Source: Reyranella sp. (GTDB lineage: Bacteria; Pseudomonadota; Alphaproteobacteria; Reyranellales; Reyranellaceae). Taken from it: a DNA stretch of 11,371 nucleotides. Shown here piece by piece: positions 1 to 5,747 of this stretch. The translations under genes were made by a program, and so were the position numbers. The stretch spans positions 1 to 11,371 of the forward strand of contig JAUXST010000555.1 of NCBI GenBank assembly GCA_030679805.1, read 5' to 3'. A model generated the notes under the pieces. That model did not search any database. It saw only the letters and a list, made by a program, of their open reading frames with translations, and was not told where the DNA came from. Every line of letters starts with the position of its first letter. Positions within the stretch are counted from its first letter, which is position 1.

Positions 1-108
1 CGCGTCATCAAGCCGACGGACGGACTTCCGAGCTATGCCTTCGATCCGAACCGGCTGACGCTGGTTCTGTCGGAAGACAATCGCATCGTCGATGCCGCTT
101 GGGATTGA
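1..108 (+). CDS. C-terminal 35 residues of a second copy of the secreted I78-like partner protein (5' part outside window)
   Basis: The window opens in frame inside a gene and reads 35 codons to a TGA at 106-108. The peptide starts RVIKPTDGLPSYAFDPNRL and ends RIVDAAWD, and differs from the C-terminus of the complete protein at 547-1251 only by N for S near the end. At DNA level 1-108 aligns without gaps to 1144-1251 with 7 mismatches, and the first 59 bases are identical. It is therefore the tail of another copy of the same gene, showing that the array continues to the left of the window. The ending resembles the last strand of I78-family inhibitors (RVI.P......P.RL......RIV). Signal peptide and N-terminal domain cannot be seen. 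Function is unknown. The next gene of the array starts 48 bp downstream. Confidence 0.85.
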   Translation, partial: RVIKPTDGLPSYAFDPNRLTLVLSEDNRIVDAAWD

Positions 109-156
109 GCGGCCACGTTCCCGTAAGCAGGCACATCGCACAGTATCGGAGATGAC

Positions 157-531
157 ATGACCGAAGATCGTCGTTCGCTGAGGGCTCTGGCGGCCTTGTT
201 GCCGTCTGGAATCCTGGGTCTGTCGATGAGCCTGGCCGCGGCCGATGCCTCTGCTGCGACCTCCACCGGCAACGCGCCGGCGAAGGGGACACCCGAGTCG
301 GTGGCGCTTCGCCTCGAAGCCATCCGCAATTCCGTCTCCGTCGTCGTGACGGTGCCGGCGGTGGAGGGCGAGACGCCGGACCAGGCCGGCCCCCAGCTCG
401 CCTGGTGGGGAAATGGTGGTTGGCGCAACGGCGGCGGCTGGCACAACGGTGGTTGGGGCAACGGCGGCGGCGGCTGGCACAACGGCGGTTGGGGCAACGG
501 TGGCTGGCACAACGGCTGGCACAACTGGTAA
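157..531 (+). CDS. grrA: GrrA/OscA-like Gly-rich repeat RiPP precursor, copy 1 (124 aa)
   Basis: A 124-residue precursor-like protein. Residues 1-33 begin MTEDRRSLRALAALLP, carry LPSGILGLS at 15-23 and end ADASA, so they look like a signal-like leader. Residues 52-57 (RLEAIR) lie in a conserved pre-core segment. From residue 84 to the end the chain is a run of Trp-x-Asn units separated by Gly: WGN, WRN, WHN, WGN, WHN, WGN, WHN, WHN, then a final W, eight units in all. In known GrrA/OscA-type systems a radical SAM/SPASM enzyme cross-links aromatic-x-Asn triplets into three-residue cyclophanes. Family assignment comes from leader style and core pattern and was not checked against a profile. The ATG at 157 has GGAG at 148-151, 5 nt upstream. 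The partner gene starts 15 bp after the stop, so the two are probably cotranscribed. No maturase is in the window. The alternative is a structural Gly-rich secreted protein. Confidence 0.72.
   Translation: MTEDRRSLRALAALLPSGILGLSMSLAAADASAATSTGNAPAKGTPESVALRLEAIRNSVSVVVTVPAVEGETPDQAGPQLAWWGNGGWRNGGGWHNGGWGNGGGGWHNGGWGNGGWHNGWHNW
403..528 (+). repeat. In-gene repeat encoding W-x-N-Gly units (copy 1 core)
   Basis: Degenerate 12-18 bp units of the form TGG-CAC/GGC/CGC-AAC-GGC-GGC repeat through the 3' part of the gene, alternating WHN and WGN about every 30 bp after the first two units. Synonymous third positions vary (GGT/GGC, AAT/AAC), so the amino-acid pattern is kept while the DNA drifts. 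Such a tract can expand or contract by slippage or unequal exchange. Confidence 0.85.
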
Positions 532-546
532 GCGATCGAGGAAGTC

Positions 547-1251
547 ATGAAGAGAAGCGCGCTTTTCGCCATTGTCTGCCTGTCCGCCGCGACCTGGGCT
601 CTGGGCACCCAAGCCCAGACACCGCCGCCGGCTGGCGCGAACCAGCCGCCGCCGGGCTACGGCAGCTCGACCGACGGACCGCCGGCCCAAGTGCCGTGGC
701 CGATCACGATCGTGACCAGCGTTGAAGTGCTGCGCTCGACGCGGTCCGGCGGCCTCGACGTCGTCCGCGCCCGCGGCCTGGTGTCGTCCTCGTCGTGGGG
801 TTCGCCGCACCTGATCCCGATCACGCGGGGCGAACCGGTCGACGGCATCCTCGATCTGATCTTCCAGGGCGTGGTGCCGACCAGTCCGGCGCCACTGGGT
901 CCGTTCATGCCGTTCGAGGCGCTGCTGCCTGTCGACACGGGCCATCCCTACAAGGGCGTGCGGGTGCGTTCGGGGACCAATGCGATCGTGCTGAAGACGC
1001 TGCCGGGCTACGCCGAGATTGCGGCACCGAAGGAAGATTGTGCCAAGTGCCGCGGCAAGTTCTTCGTGGCCAAGGGCGCGCAGTCGCCGGCCGGCGCGCC
1101 GGCCGACAGCATCGTGCGTGAAGCCGATCTGCCGTGGAACCTGCGCGTCATCAAGCCGACGGACGGACTTCCGAGCTATGCCTTCGATCCGAACCGGCTG
1201 ACCCTGGTTCTGTCCGAGGACAGCCGCATCGTCGATGCCGCCTGGGACTGA
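547..1251 (+). CDS. Secreted protein with C-terminal I78-inhibitor-like domain, array partner of GrrA (234 aa)
   Basis: A signal peptide occupies residues 1-23 (MKRSALFAIV..., cleavage expected after TQA). A Pro-rich linker follows at about 25-50, then a domain of about 110 residues (WPITIVTSVEVLRSTRSGG...) that I do not recognise. The last 70 residues start with a C165-A-K-C168 pair and run through LRVIKP (199-204), DPNRL (214-218) and RIVDAAWD. This order resembles the I78 peptidase-inhibitor family, which has an N-terminal Cys, an R-V-I/L-P turn, RLN, and RIV..C-G at the end. The terminal Cys-Gly of I78 is replaced by W-D, so the usual disulfide cannot form. The likely location is periplasmic or extracellular. 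The ATG at 547 has GAGGAA at 538-543. It sits 15 bp after one grrA-like gene and 32 bp before the next. It might protect or bind the modified peptide, or inhibit a protease, but this is inference; the family match is by eye. Confidence 0.75.
   Translation: MKRSALFAIVCLSAATWALGTQAQTPPPAGANQPPPGYGSSTDGPPAQVPWPITIVTSVEVLRSTRSGGLDVVRARGLVSSSSWGSPHLIPITRGEPVDGILDLIFQGVVPTSPAPLGPFMPFEALLPVDTGHPYKGVRVRSGTNAIVLKTLPGYAEIAAPKEDCAKCRGKFFVAKGAQSPAGAPADSIVREADLPWNLRVIKPTDGLPSYAFDPNRLTLVLSEDSRIVDAAWD
1144..1251 (+). repeat. Direct repeat of 1-108 (3' end of the duplicated partner gene)
   Basis: These 108 bases match 1-108 without gaps at 101 positions, including a 59-base perfect run (1144-1202 against 1-59). 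Mismatches cluster in the last 49 bases and are almost all synonymous. The spacers that follow differ in length (48 bp against 32 bp) and show no obvious similarity, so conservation stops at the coding boundary. Confidence 0.9.
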
Positions 1252-1283
1252 TCCGGCGGGATTGATCAGGGAGCTGACATCAC

Positions 1284-1736
1284 ATGACGCAGGATCGTCG
1301 TTCGTTGCGGGCTCTGGCGGCCTTGCTGCCCACGGGAGTCCTGGGCCTGTCGATGAGCTTGGCCGCGGCCGATGCCTCGGCCACGACATCCACCGGCAGC
1401 GAGCCGGCGAAGGGAACGCCTGAATCGGTGGCGCTCCGTCTCGAAGCCATCCGCAATTCCGTCTCCGTCGTCATCAGGGTTCCGATGGCCGGCGACAAGG
1501 AACAGGCGTCGGACGACGACAATGTCCAACTCGCCTGGTGGGGCAACGGCTGGCGCAACGGTGGTTGGCACAACGGTGGCTGGGGCAACGGCGGCCTCGT
1601 CGGCGGGGTGCTGCACGGCCTGTTCGGCGGCGGTTGGGGCAACGGCGGTTGGCACAACGGCGGTTGGGGCAACGGTGGTTGGCACAATGGCGGCTGGGGC
1701 AACGGCGGTTGGCACAACGGCTGGCACAACTGGTAG
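1284..1736 (+). CDS. grrA: GrrA/OscA-like Gly-rich repeat RiPP precursor, copy 2 with core insertion (150 aa)
   Basis: A paralogue of the gene at 157-531. Over residues 1-63 the two differ at only six positions (E3Q, S17T, I19V, A34T, N39S, A40E), so the leader and the RLEAIRNSVSVV pre-core segment are retained. The core starts at W86 and has eleven W-x-N units (WGN, WRN, WHN, WGN; then WGN, WHN, WGN, WHN, WGN, WHN, WHN) and a final W. Unlike copy 1, the two blocks are separated by a hydrophobic glycine-rich segment, GLVGGVLHGLFGG, at about 104-116. The ATG at 1284 is preceded by AGGGAG at 1268-1273, a slightly long spacing of 10 nt. The stop codon lies only 7 bp from the stop of the convergent cupin gene, so no separate terminator fits between them. 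It is presumed a substrate of the same unseen radical SAM enzyme as copy 1. Family assignment is by pattern only. Confidence 0.72.
   Translation: MTQDRRSLRALAALLPTGVLGLSMSLAAADASATTSTGSEPAKGTPESVALRLEAIRNSVSVVIRVPMAGDKEQASDDDNVQLAWWGNGWRNGGWHNGGWGNGGLVGGVLHGLFGGGWGNGGWHNGGWGNGGWHNGGWGNGGWHNGWHNW
1539..1733 (+). repeat. In-gene repeat encoding W-x-N-Gly units (copy 2 core)
   Basis: The tract encodes eleven W-x-N units. The second block (from about 1635) is a near-regular 30-bp tandem of the form WGN-GG-WHN-GG repeated three times, ending WHN-G-WHN-W exactly as in copy 1. An insertion at about 1596-1634 interrupts the pattern. The shared first units (WGN..WRN) and last units suggest that copy number varies in the middle while the ends are fixed. 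Confidence 0.85.
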
Positions 1737-1743
1737 GCGCGTC

Positions 1744-2094
1744 TTAGAGATCCTGCGCGTGCTTGCCGCCCGGGAACAGGTCATGGCGCGGCGGTGAGAA
1801 GATCTCGACGATCTCGCAGTCCTCGCGATACCAGAATTCATGCTCGACACCGGCAGGGATCAGGAACGTCGTTCCCGTTTCCAGGCTTTGCACCGGACCG
1901 TCGCCGATGCGGCAGTCGAGCTTGCCCGAGACCAGCCAGGCGATCTGTTCGTGCGGATGGCTGTGCTTGGGCGTTTGCGAGCCCTTGCCGCGATGGCCCC
2001 ACATCACCGTCAACTTGTCGCCGATCAGTCGATGCATGAGCCCGCTCGGCACCTTGTGCGCGGGCAGGTCTTCGACCTTGCTGAACATCACCAT
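1744..2094 (-). CDS. Small single-domain cupin protein (116 aa)
   Basis: A compact cupin barrel. Motif 1 is H44-S-H46-P-H48-E49-Q50 followed by WLVSG; motif 2 is IPAGVEHEF with H85. The histidines and Glu/Gln are the expected ligands for a divalent metal. The start is ATG at 2094, with AAAGGA on the minus strand at 2101-2106, 6 nt away; an in-frame ATG two codons later is the alternative. The reading frame stays open further upstream, but that part overlaps the preceding gene and lacks a comparable ribosome site. It follows the TctC-like gene by 20 bp and is probably in the same transcript, so it could act on the compound that protein binds. Substrate unknown; these small cupins are often annotated only as cupin-domain proteins. 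Confidence 0.85.
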   Translation of the reverse strand: MVMFSKVEDLPAHKVPSGLMHRLIGDKLTVMWGHRGKGSQTPKHSHPHEQIAWLVSGKLDCRIGDGPVQSLETGTTFLIPAGVEHEFWYREDCEIVEIFSPPRHDLFPGGKHAQDL

Positions 2095-2114
2095 CGCGAG
2101 TCCTTTGGGGCGCC

Positions 2115-3083
2115 CTACGGATTGACGAACTTGGCGAGCGGCTTCCACTTGGCGTAGTCGGCCTCGACCCGGGCGCGGAAGACGGCCGGCGTGCTGGCCC
2201 GCGCCTCGTTGCCCATGCCCTCGAGGCGGGCCTTCACGTCGGGCCGCGCCACTGCGGCCTTCACCGCGTCGGAAAGCTTGTCGGCGATGTCGGCCGGCAG
2301 GCCGGCAGGGGCGGCGAGGCCGAGCCACGAGACGACCTCATAACCCGGCACGTCGGCGGAGATCGGTGGCACGTCGGGATTGAGCGGCCAGGTCTCCTTG
2401 GAGGTGACGCCGATGGCGCGCACCTGCTTGTTGGCTAGCGCACCGTGATAGCCGGTGAAGGTGCTGATCGCGAAGTCGAGGCGACCGCTCATGACGTCGG
2501 TGATCTGCTGGCCGGTGTCCTTGTAGGCGACCGGCTCGATCTTCATGCCGGTCAGCGCCTTCAGATATTCGACGGCGAGGTGCAGCGTGTTGCCGACGCC
2601 GCTGTGGCCGTAGTTGAGCTTGCCCGGGTTGGCCTTGGCGGCGGCCCGCAGGTCGGCGAACGTCTTGATCGGCGAATTGGCGCCGACGACCAGGACGAAC
2701 GGGAACAGCGTGATCGTCGAGACATAGGAGAAGTCCTTCAGCGTGTTGAACGGCGTCTGCGGATCGGTCGCGCTGATCACATTGGCGCCGCCGGTGATCA
2801 AGTAGAGCGTATAGCCGTCGGGCGGCTGGCTCATCAGGTATTGCGCGGCGATGCGCTCGCCGGCGCCGGGTTTGGGTTCGACGATCACGCTCTGGCCCAA
2901 TGTCTCGATCAGGCTCGGCGAGATGACGCGGGCGATGGTGTCGGGGTTCGAGCCCGGCCCGTAGCCGTGCACGATGCGGATCGGCTTGGACGGGAAGGTG
3001 CCCTGGGCGCGCGTGCCCGTTGCCATGATGAGGGAGCCTCCGGCCGACAGCAGGAGTCCCCGGCGGTTGAAGCCAGCTCGCAT
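2115..3083 (-). CDS. Bug/TctC-family periplasmic solute-binding protein (322 aa)
   Basis: A tripartite tricarboxylate transporter-type receptor (Bug family). The mature start FPSKPIRIVHGYGPGSNPDTIARVI, the EPKPGAGERIAAQYL segment and PPDGYTLYL are the family's usual N-terminal signatures, and the length is typical. The leader MRAGFNRRGLLLSAGGSL has twin arginines and cleavage near TRA-Q, so export to the periplasm, possibly by Tat, is likely. The start at 3083 is chosen over an upstream in-frame ATG (3119) because GGGAGGA lies just before it (3088-3094 on the minus strand). No TctA or TctB membrane gene is nearby; orphan receptors of this kind are common in Burkholderiales and Alphaproteobacteria and may share membrane partners or act in sensing. 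The ligand, probably a carboxylate or aromatic acid, cannot be read from sequence. A cupin gene follows after 20 bp. Confidence 0.9.
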   Translation of the reverse strand: MRAGFNRRGLLLSAGGSLIMATGTRAQGTFPSKPIRIVHGYGPGSNPDTIARVISPSLIETLGQSVIVEPKPGAGERIAAQYLMSQPPDGYTLYLITGGANVISATDPQTPFNTLKDFSYVSTITLFPFVLVVGANSPIKTFADLRAAAKANPGKLNYGHSGVGNTLHLAVEYLKALTGMKIEPVAYKDTGQQITDVMSGRLDFAISTFTGYHGALANKQVRAIGVTSKETWPLNPDVPPISADVPGYEVVSWLGLAAPAGLPADIADKLSDAVKAAVARPDVKARLEGMGNEARASTPAVFRARVEADYAKWKPLAKFVNP

Positions 3084-3127
3084 CGTTCCTCCCAAGTCCG
3101 GCGGCTTATGTGCCACCATGTGTCGAA

Positions 3128-3156
3128 ATTACATAGATTTTCGAAACTTTGGACAA
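3128..3156 (-). promoter_or_regulatory. Probable sigma70-type promoter of the TctC-like/cupin operon
   Basis: On the minus strand TTGTCC (3151-3156) and TGTAAT (3128-3133) are separated by exactly 17 bp, matching 4/6 and 5/6 of the -35 and -10 consensus. The stretch is AT-rich against a GC-rich background. Transcription would start near 3121, giving a leader of about 40 nt. The 8-bp palindrome TTTCGAAA (3139-3146) sits inside the spacer and could be an operator. Confidence 0.55.
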
Positions 3157-3187
3157 GCCCCCAAATGCCGGCCCGTTTCGCTGGCCG

Positions 3188-3949
3188 CTACGGTGCCAGC
3201 GGCATGAGCGCCGTGCGCAGCGCCCGACTCGATATCTGCATCATCCCGTCGAACGGCTGGCCCATTTCCAGGATCAGGAAGATCGCGCCGGCTGCCGACA
3301 GGGCGATGACCATCAGGGCAACGATGGAGGTCGGATTGAGCGGCGAGAACAGGCAGAAGCTGACGAAGATCATCGTCAGCCAGAAGATCAGGATGGCCAG
3401 GAACGGCGCCGGGATGCCGGCGTGCGAGCGTTCGAACAGCATCAGGCGCGACCTCTGGATGTCGGTTGCGGTCTGGATGGCCTGAGCCTTGATGGACCGC
3501 TGGGTGTCGGTCTGCGGCGCCAGTTCGTGGAGGGCCATGTAGGCGCGCGAAGCATTGCCGCTGGGCTCCATGGCCATGGCCTGGGGACCGCGCGCGCCCA
3601 GCTCGCCCCAGAGCTGAAACACCAGGGGATCGATGGCGGCGCGGAGCATCTGCCGGATCGGCCGCGTCTCCGGTCCGTACCGCTCGAGGAGTTCGTCGAG
3701 CAGGATGAGGCTAGCCGCCATTTGTCTCACTTCATTGCGCTGGGCTTCGAAGGAACTGCTGGCCGAACTGATCAGAAGGCCGAGCACCAGGGCCGAGATG
3801 GTGGCGACGAGGCCGGTACCTAGGCGGACGATGTCCTTGGCGTGCTCATCGAGATGATGGTCTGGCAGGGTCCGTCGCAGCAGAGACCCAGTGGCGGCGC
3901 CGGAAAGCATGAGCCCGAAGGTCAGCAAGGATATCTCGATGGGACTCAA
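3188..3949 (-). CDS. DUF4239 (bestrophin-like) membrane protein, TTG start (253 aa)
   Basis: An integral membrane protein with four predicted helices: about 4-23, 43-63, 180-201 and 206-227. A long, partly charged helical region of about 115 residues lies between helices 2 and 3. The C-terminal ILEMGQPFDGMMQISSRALR is the typical closing motif of DUF4239 proteins, which are distantly related to bestrophin channels. Function is not established. The first codon is TTG (3947-3949), supported by a strong GGAGGA at 3957-3962 on the minus strand, 7 nt upstream; the first in-frame ATG is 13 codons inside and would remove much of helix 1. It is transcribed divergently from the YjlB-like gene across a 115-bp gap. 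A 7-bp stem (3179-3185 with 3195-3201) overlaps its stop codon but lacks a T-tract, so I do not call a terminator. Confidence 0.82.
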   Translation of the reverse strand: MSPIEISLLTFGLMLSGAATGSLLRRTLPDHHLDEHAKDIVRLGTGLVATISALVLGLLISSASSSFEAQRNEVRQMAASLILLDELLERYGPETRPIRQMLRAAIDPLVFQLWGELGARGPQAMAMEPSGNASRAYMALHELAPQTDTQRSIKAQAIQTATDIQRSRLMLFERSHAGIPAPFLAILIFWLTMIFVSFCLFSPLNPTSIVALMVIALSAAGAIFLILEMGQPFDGMMQISSRALRTALMPLAP

Positions 3950-4064
3950 AGCCGTTTCCTCCGTCTTGGCGCATCATGCCCGATTTCCCCGTAAGCGTCC
4001 CATCTGGTCCGGTGCGCCGCCCCGGGCTAAGAAAGTCTTGGCGATTCAATCCGGGGAGCGCCCG

Positions 4065-4610
4065 ATGCCAGTGCCGATGATGGAGCAAGCCACACCTCAG
4101 GCCTGTCGCTTCGCCGACGACGGCGAGACGCCGAACAATCCAGTGCTGCCGCTGCTGGTCTATCGCCGTGCCTTCGACGTTGCCGGCGCCCGCGATCCGG
4201 CGGCGCCGTTCGAGGAGGCCTTCGCTGCCCACGGCTGGGGCCGGTCGTGGCGCAACGGCATCTACGACTTCCTGCATTTCCACACGCGCACGCACGAGGT
4301 CCTGGGCATTGCCTGCGGCCGGGCGCGGGTGCAGTTCGGCGGCGCACGGGGGCAGGAACTCGACGTTGAAGCCGGCGACGTCGTCGTGCTGCCGGCCGGC
4401 ACCGGCCATCGTCGTGTCTCCGCCAGCACCGATCTGCTGGTGGTCGGCGCCTATTCAGATAATTCGGGCTTCGACCAGAAGCGGCCGGGGCAGATCGACC
4501 ATGCGCATGCCCTGGCGGCGATCGCCGCCGTTCCCCTGCCGCGCCAGGATCCGGTCTACGGAGCCGAGGGGCCGTTGACGACAATATGGTCTCCGCCGAT
4601 GTCCGGCTGA
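4065..4610 (+). CDS. YjlB-type cupin protein (181 aa)
   Basis: Matches the YjlB/COG4297 pattern from memory: an N-terminal F-x-DDG-x-x-P-NN segment (16-25), then PLLVY, GW...SWRNGIYDF (57-69), and the cupin motif H71-F-H73-T-R-T-H77-E78-V-L-G. VEAGDVVVLPAGTGH follows, with H115 as the last metal ligand, and then VVGAY. The C-terminal PLPRQDPVYGAEGPL is also usual for the family. Biochemical role is unknown; a metal-bound cupin fold is expected. The ATG at 4065 has GGGGAG at 4053-4058. The frame is open upstream to 3891, but that part overlaps the divergent gene and has no better start. The secreted DTG-motif protein begins 14 bp after the stop, so the two probably share a transcript. Confidence 0.85.
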   Translation: MPVPMMEQATPQACRFADDGETPNNPVLPLLVYRRAFDVAGARDPAAPFEEAFAAHGWGRSWRNGIYDFLHFHTRTHEVLGIACGRARVQFGGARGQELDVEAGDVVVLPAGTGHRRVSASTDLLVVGAYSDNSGFDQKRPGQIDHAHALAAIAAVPLPRQDPVYGAEGPLTTIWSPPMSG

Positions 4611-4624
4611 TGGGGGAAGAATTC

Positions 4625-5746
4625 ATGTCCGTCATCTCGATCAAGCGGAGCCTTGGTGTTGCGCTCGGCGGTTGTCTGCTGGCCGGGCTCGCAGCCGGCG
4701 GGCCCGCCTGGGCGCAGTCCCCCGCGGGTCAATACCGCGGCCTCGCCACCATCGAGATTCCCTTCGCCAACGGACCGATCCGTGCCGATCACGTGCCCGA
4801 GATCCGCCTGAAGCTGAAGGGGGCGGCGCCGCGGCGCTTCGGCATGGACACCGGCTCGACCGGGATCGTGGTGTCGGCCGAGCACTTCGAGCCGGGGCCG
4901 GGCGACACCAACGACGGGCCCGGGCAACTCACCTACAACAGCAGCGGTCGCGTCCTGCACGGCACGCACTACACGACAAACGTCGAGATCCTGGACAACG
5001 ACGACCGGCCGGCGGTGACGGCGCGCGTCCAGGTGCTGCGGGTCGAGCGCATCACCTGCCTGCGCAATGCGCGCGACTGCGAGCCCAATCCGCGCCCGCG
5101 CGGCGTCGCCTTCATGGGCGTGGGCTTCGATCGCGGCCGGGCGCAGGGCACCGAAGGCTCGACGGCACCGCGCAATCCGTTCGTCAATCTGGTGTCGCTG
5201 GCGTCGGGCGCGCCGGTGAGTTCGATCCGCCCCGGCTATGTCGTCACCCGCACCGGCATCCATCTCGGCATGAACGAGGCGCTCACGCGCAATTTCGCCT
5301 TCGTGAAACTCTCGCCTCGGGGCACCACCTCGGCATCGGGCCTGCCACAATGGAACGCCGCACCGCTCACCGTTTCGGTCGATGGCGTGACCGGCACCGG
5401 CACCAGCCTGCCCGACACCGGCATCAACTACATGTTCTTGTCGCCGCCGCCGGGCACGTCGCTGACGCGCGGCCAGCGCGTGCCGTCGGGGACGAAGATC
5501 GAGATCTGGCTGCCCGGCCAGGGCGGTCCCGGCGCCTTCTACCAGGTCGCGGTCGGCGACTGGAGCAATCCGCTGCAGCCCGCGAGGGTCGTGGTCGTGC
5601 GCGATCCCGGCGTGTTCGTGAACACGGGCCGCATGTTCTTCGAGGCCTTCGACTATCTCTACGACGCCGTCGGCGGCTACGTCGGCTACGGCTGGAACGG
5701 CCGCGTGAGCGGTGCCTACGGCCGGGTGACGCCGGGCGCGCGCTGA
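4625..5746 (+). CDS. Secreted protein with two DTG motifs, possible pepsin-like aspartic peptidase (373 aa)
   Basis: Residues 1-31 form a signal peptide (KRSLGVALGG...PAWAQ), so the protein is exported. The mature part contains FGMD75-TGSTGIVV and LPD264-TGINYMF. Two D-T-G motifs about 189 residues apart, each after a hydrophobic residue, resemble the paired catalytic aspartates of bilobal pepsin-type (A1) peptidases (D32 and D215 in pepsin). C145 and C152 may form a disulfide. There is a Pro/Gly-rich loop at about 290-320. Prokaryotic A1-like proteins are uncommon, and the second motif has I-N in place of the usual T/S-S, so activity is uncertain; a non-peptidase beta-barrel protein remains possible. 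The ATG at 4625 follows GGGGGAAGA; an upstream in-frame ATG overlaps the yjlB-like gene. The stop codon is separated by 1 bp from that of the convergent dehydrogenase gene. Confidence 0.7.
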   Translation: MSVISIKRSLGVALGGCLLAGLAAGGPAWAQSPAGQYRGLATIEIPFANGPIRADHVPEIRLKLKGAAPRRFGMDTGSTGIVVSAEHFEPGPGDTNDGPGQLTYNSSGRVLHGTHYTTNVEILDNDDRPAVTARVQVLRVERITCLRNARDCEPNPRPRGVAFMGVGFDRGRAQGTEGSTAPRNPFVNLVSLASGAPVSSIRPGYVVTRTGIHLGMNEALTRNFAFVKLSPRGTTSASGLPQWNAAPLTVSVDGVTGTGTSLPDTGINYMFLSPPPGTSLTRGQRVPSGTKIEIWLPGQGGPGAFYQVAVGDWSNPLQPARVVVVRDPGVFVNTGRMFFEAFDYLYDAVGGYVGYGWNGRVSGAYGRVTPGAR

Positions 5747-5747
5747 T

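Noticed and set aside
33..608. Long antisense reading frames rich in Pro, Gln and Cys opposite the W-x-N repeat genes (also 1266-1850)
   Set aside because: They are the reverse complement of the TGG-CAC-AAC-GGC repeats, so the open frame is a by-product of repeat composition. No ribosome site or domain supports them.
403..1733. Repeat tracts considered as CRISPR or non-coding tandem repeats
   Set aside because: Units lie in frame within complete genes, keep the amino-acid pattern with synonymous drift and have no spacers of uniform length.
2445..3485. A 346-residue + strand frame opposite the TctC-like and DUF4239 genes
   Set aside because: It spans the gap and promoter between two well-supported minus-strand genes and reads as Arg/Asp/Gly-rich composition with no recognisable domain; a GC-rich shadow.
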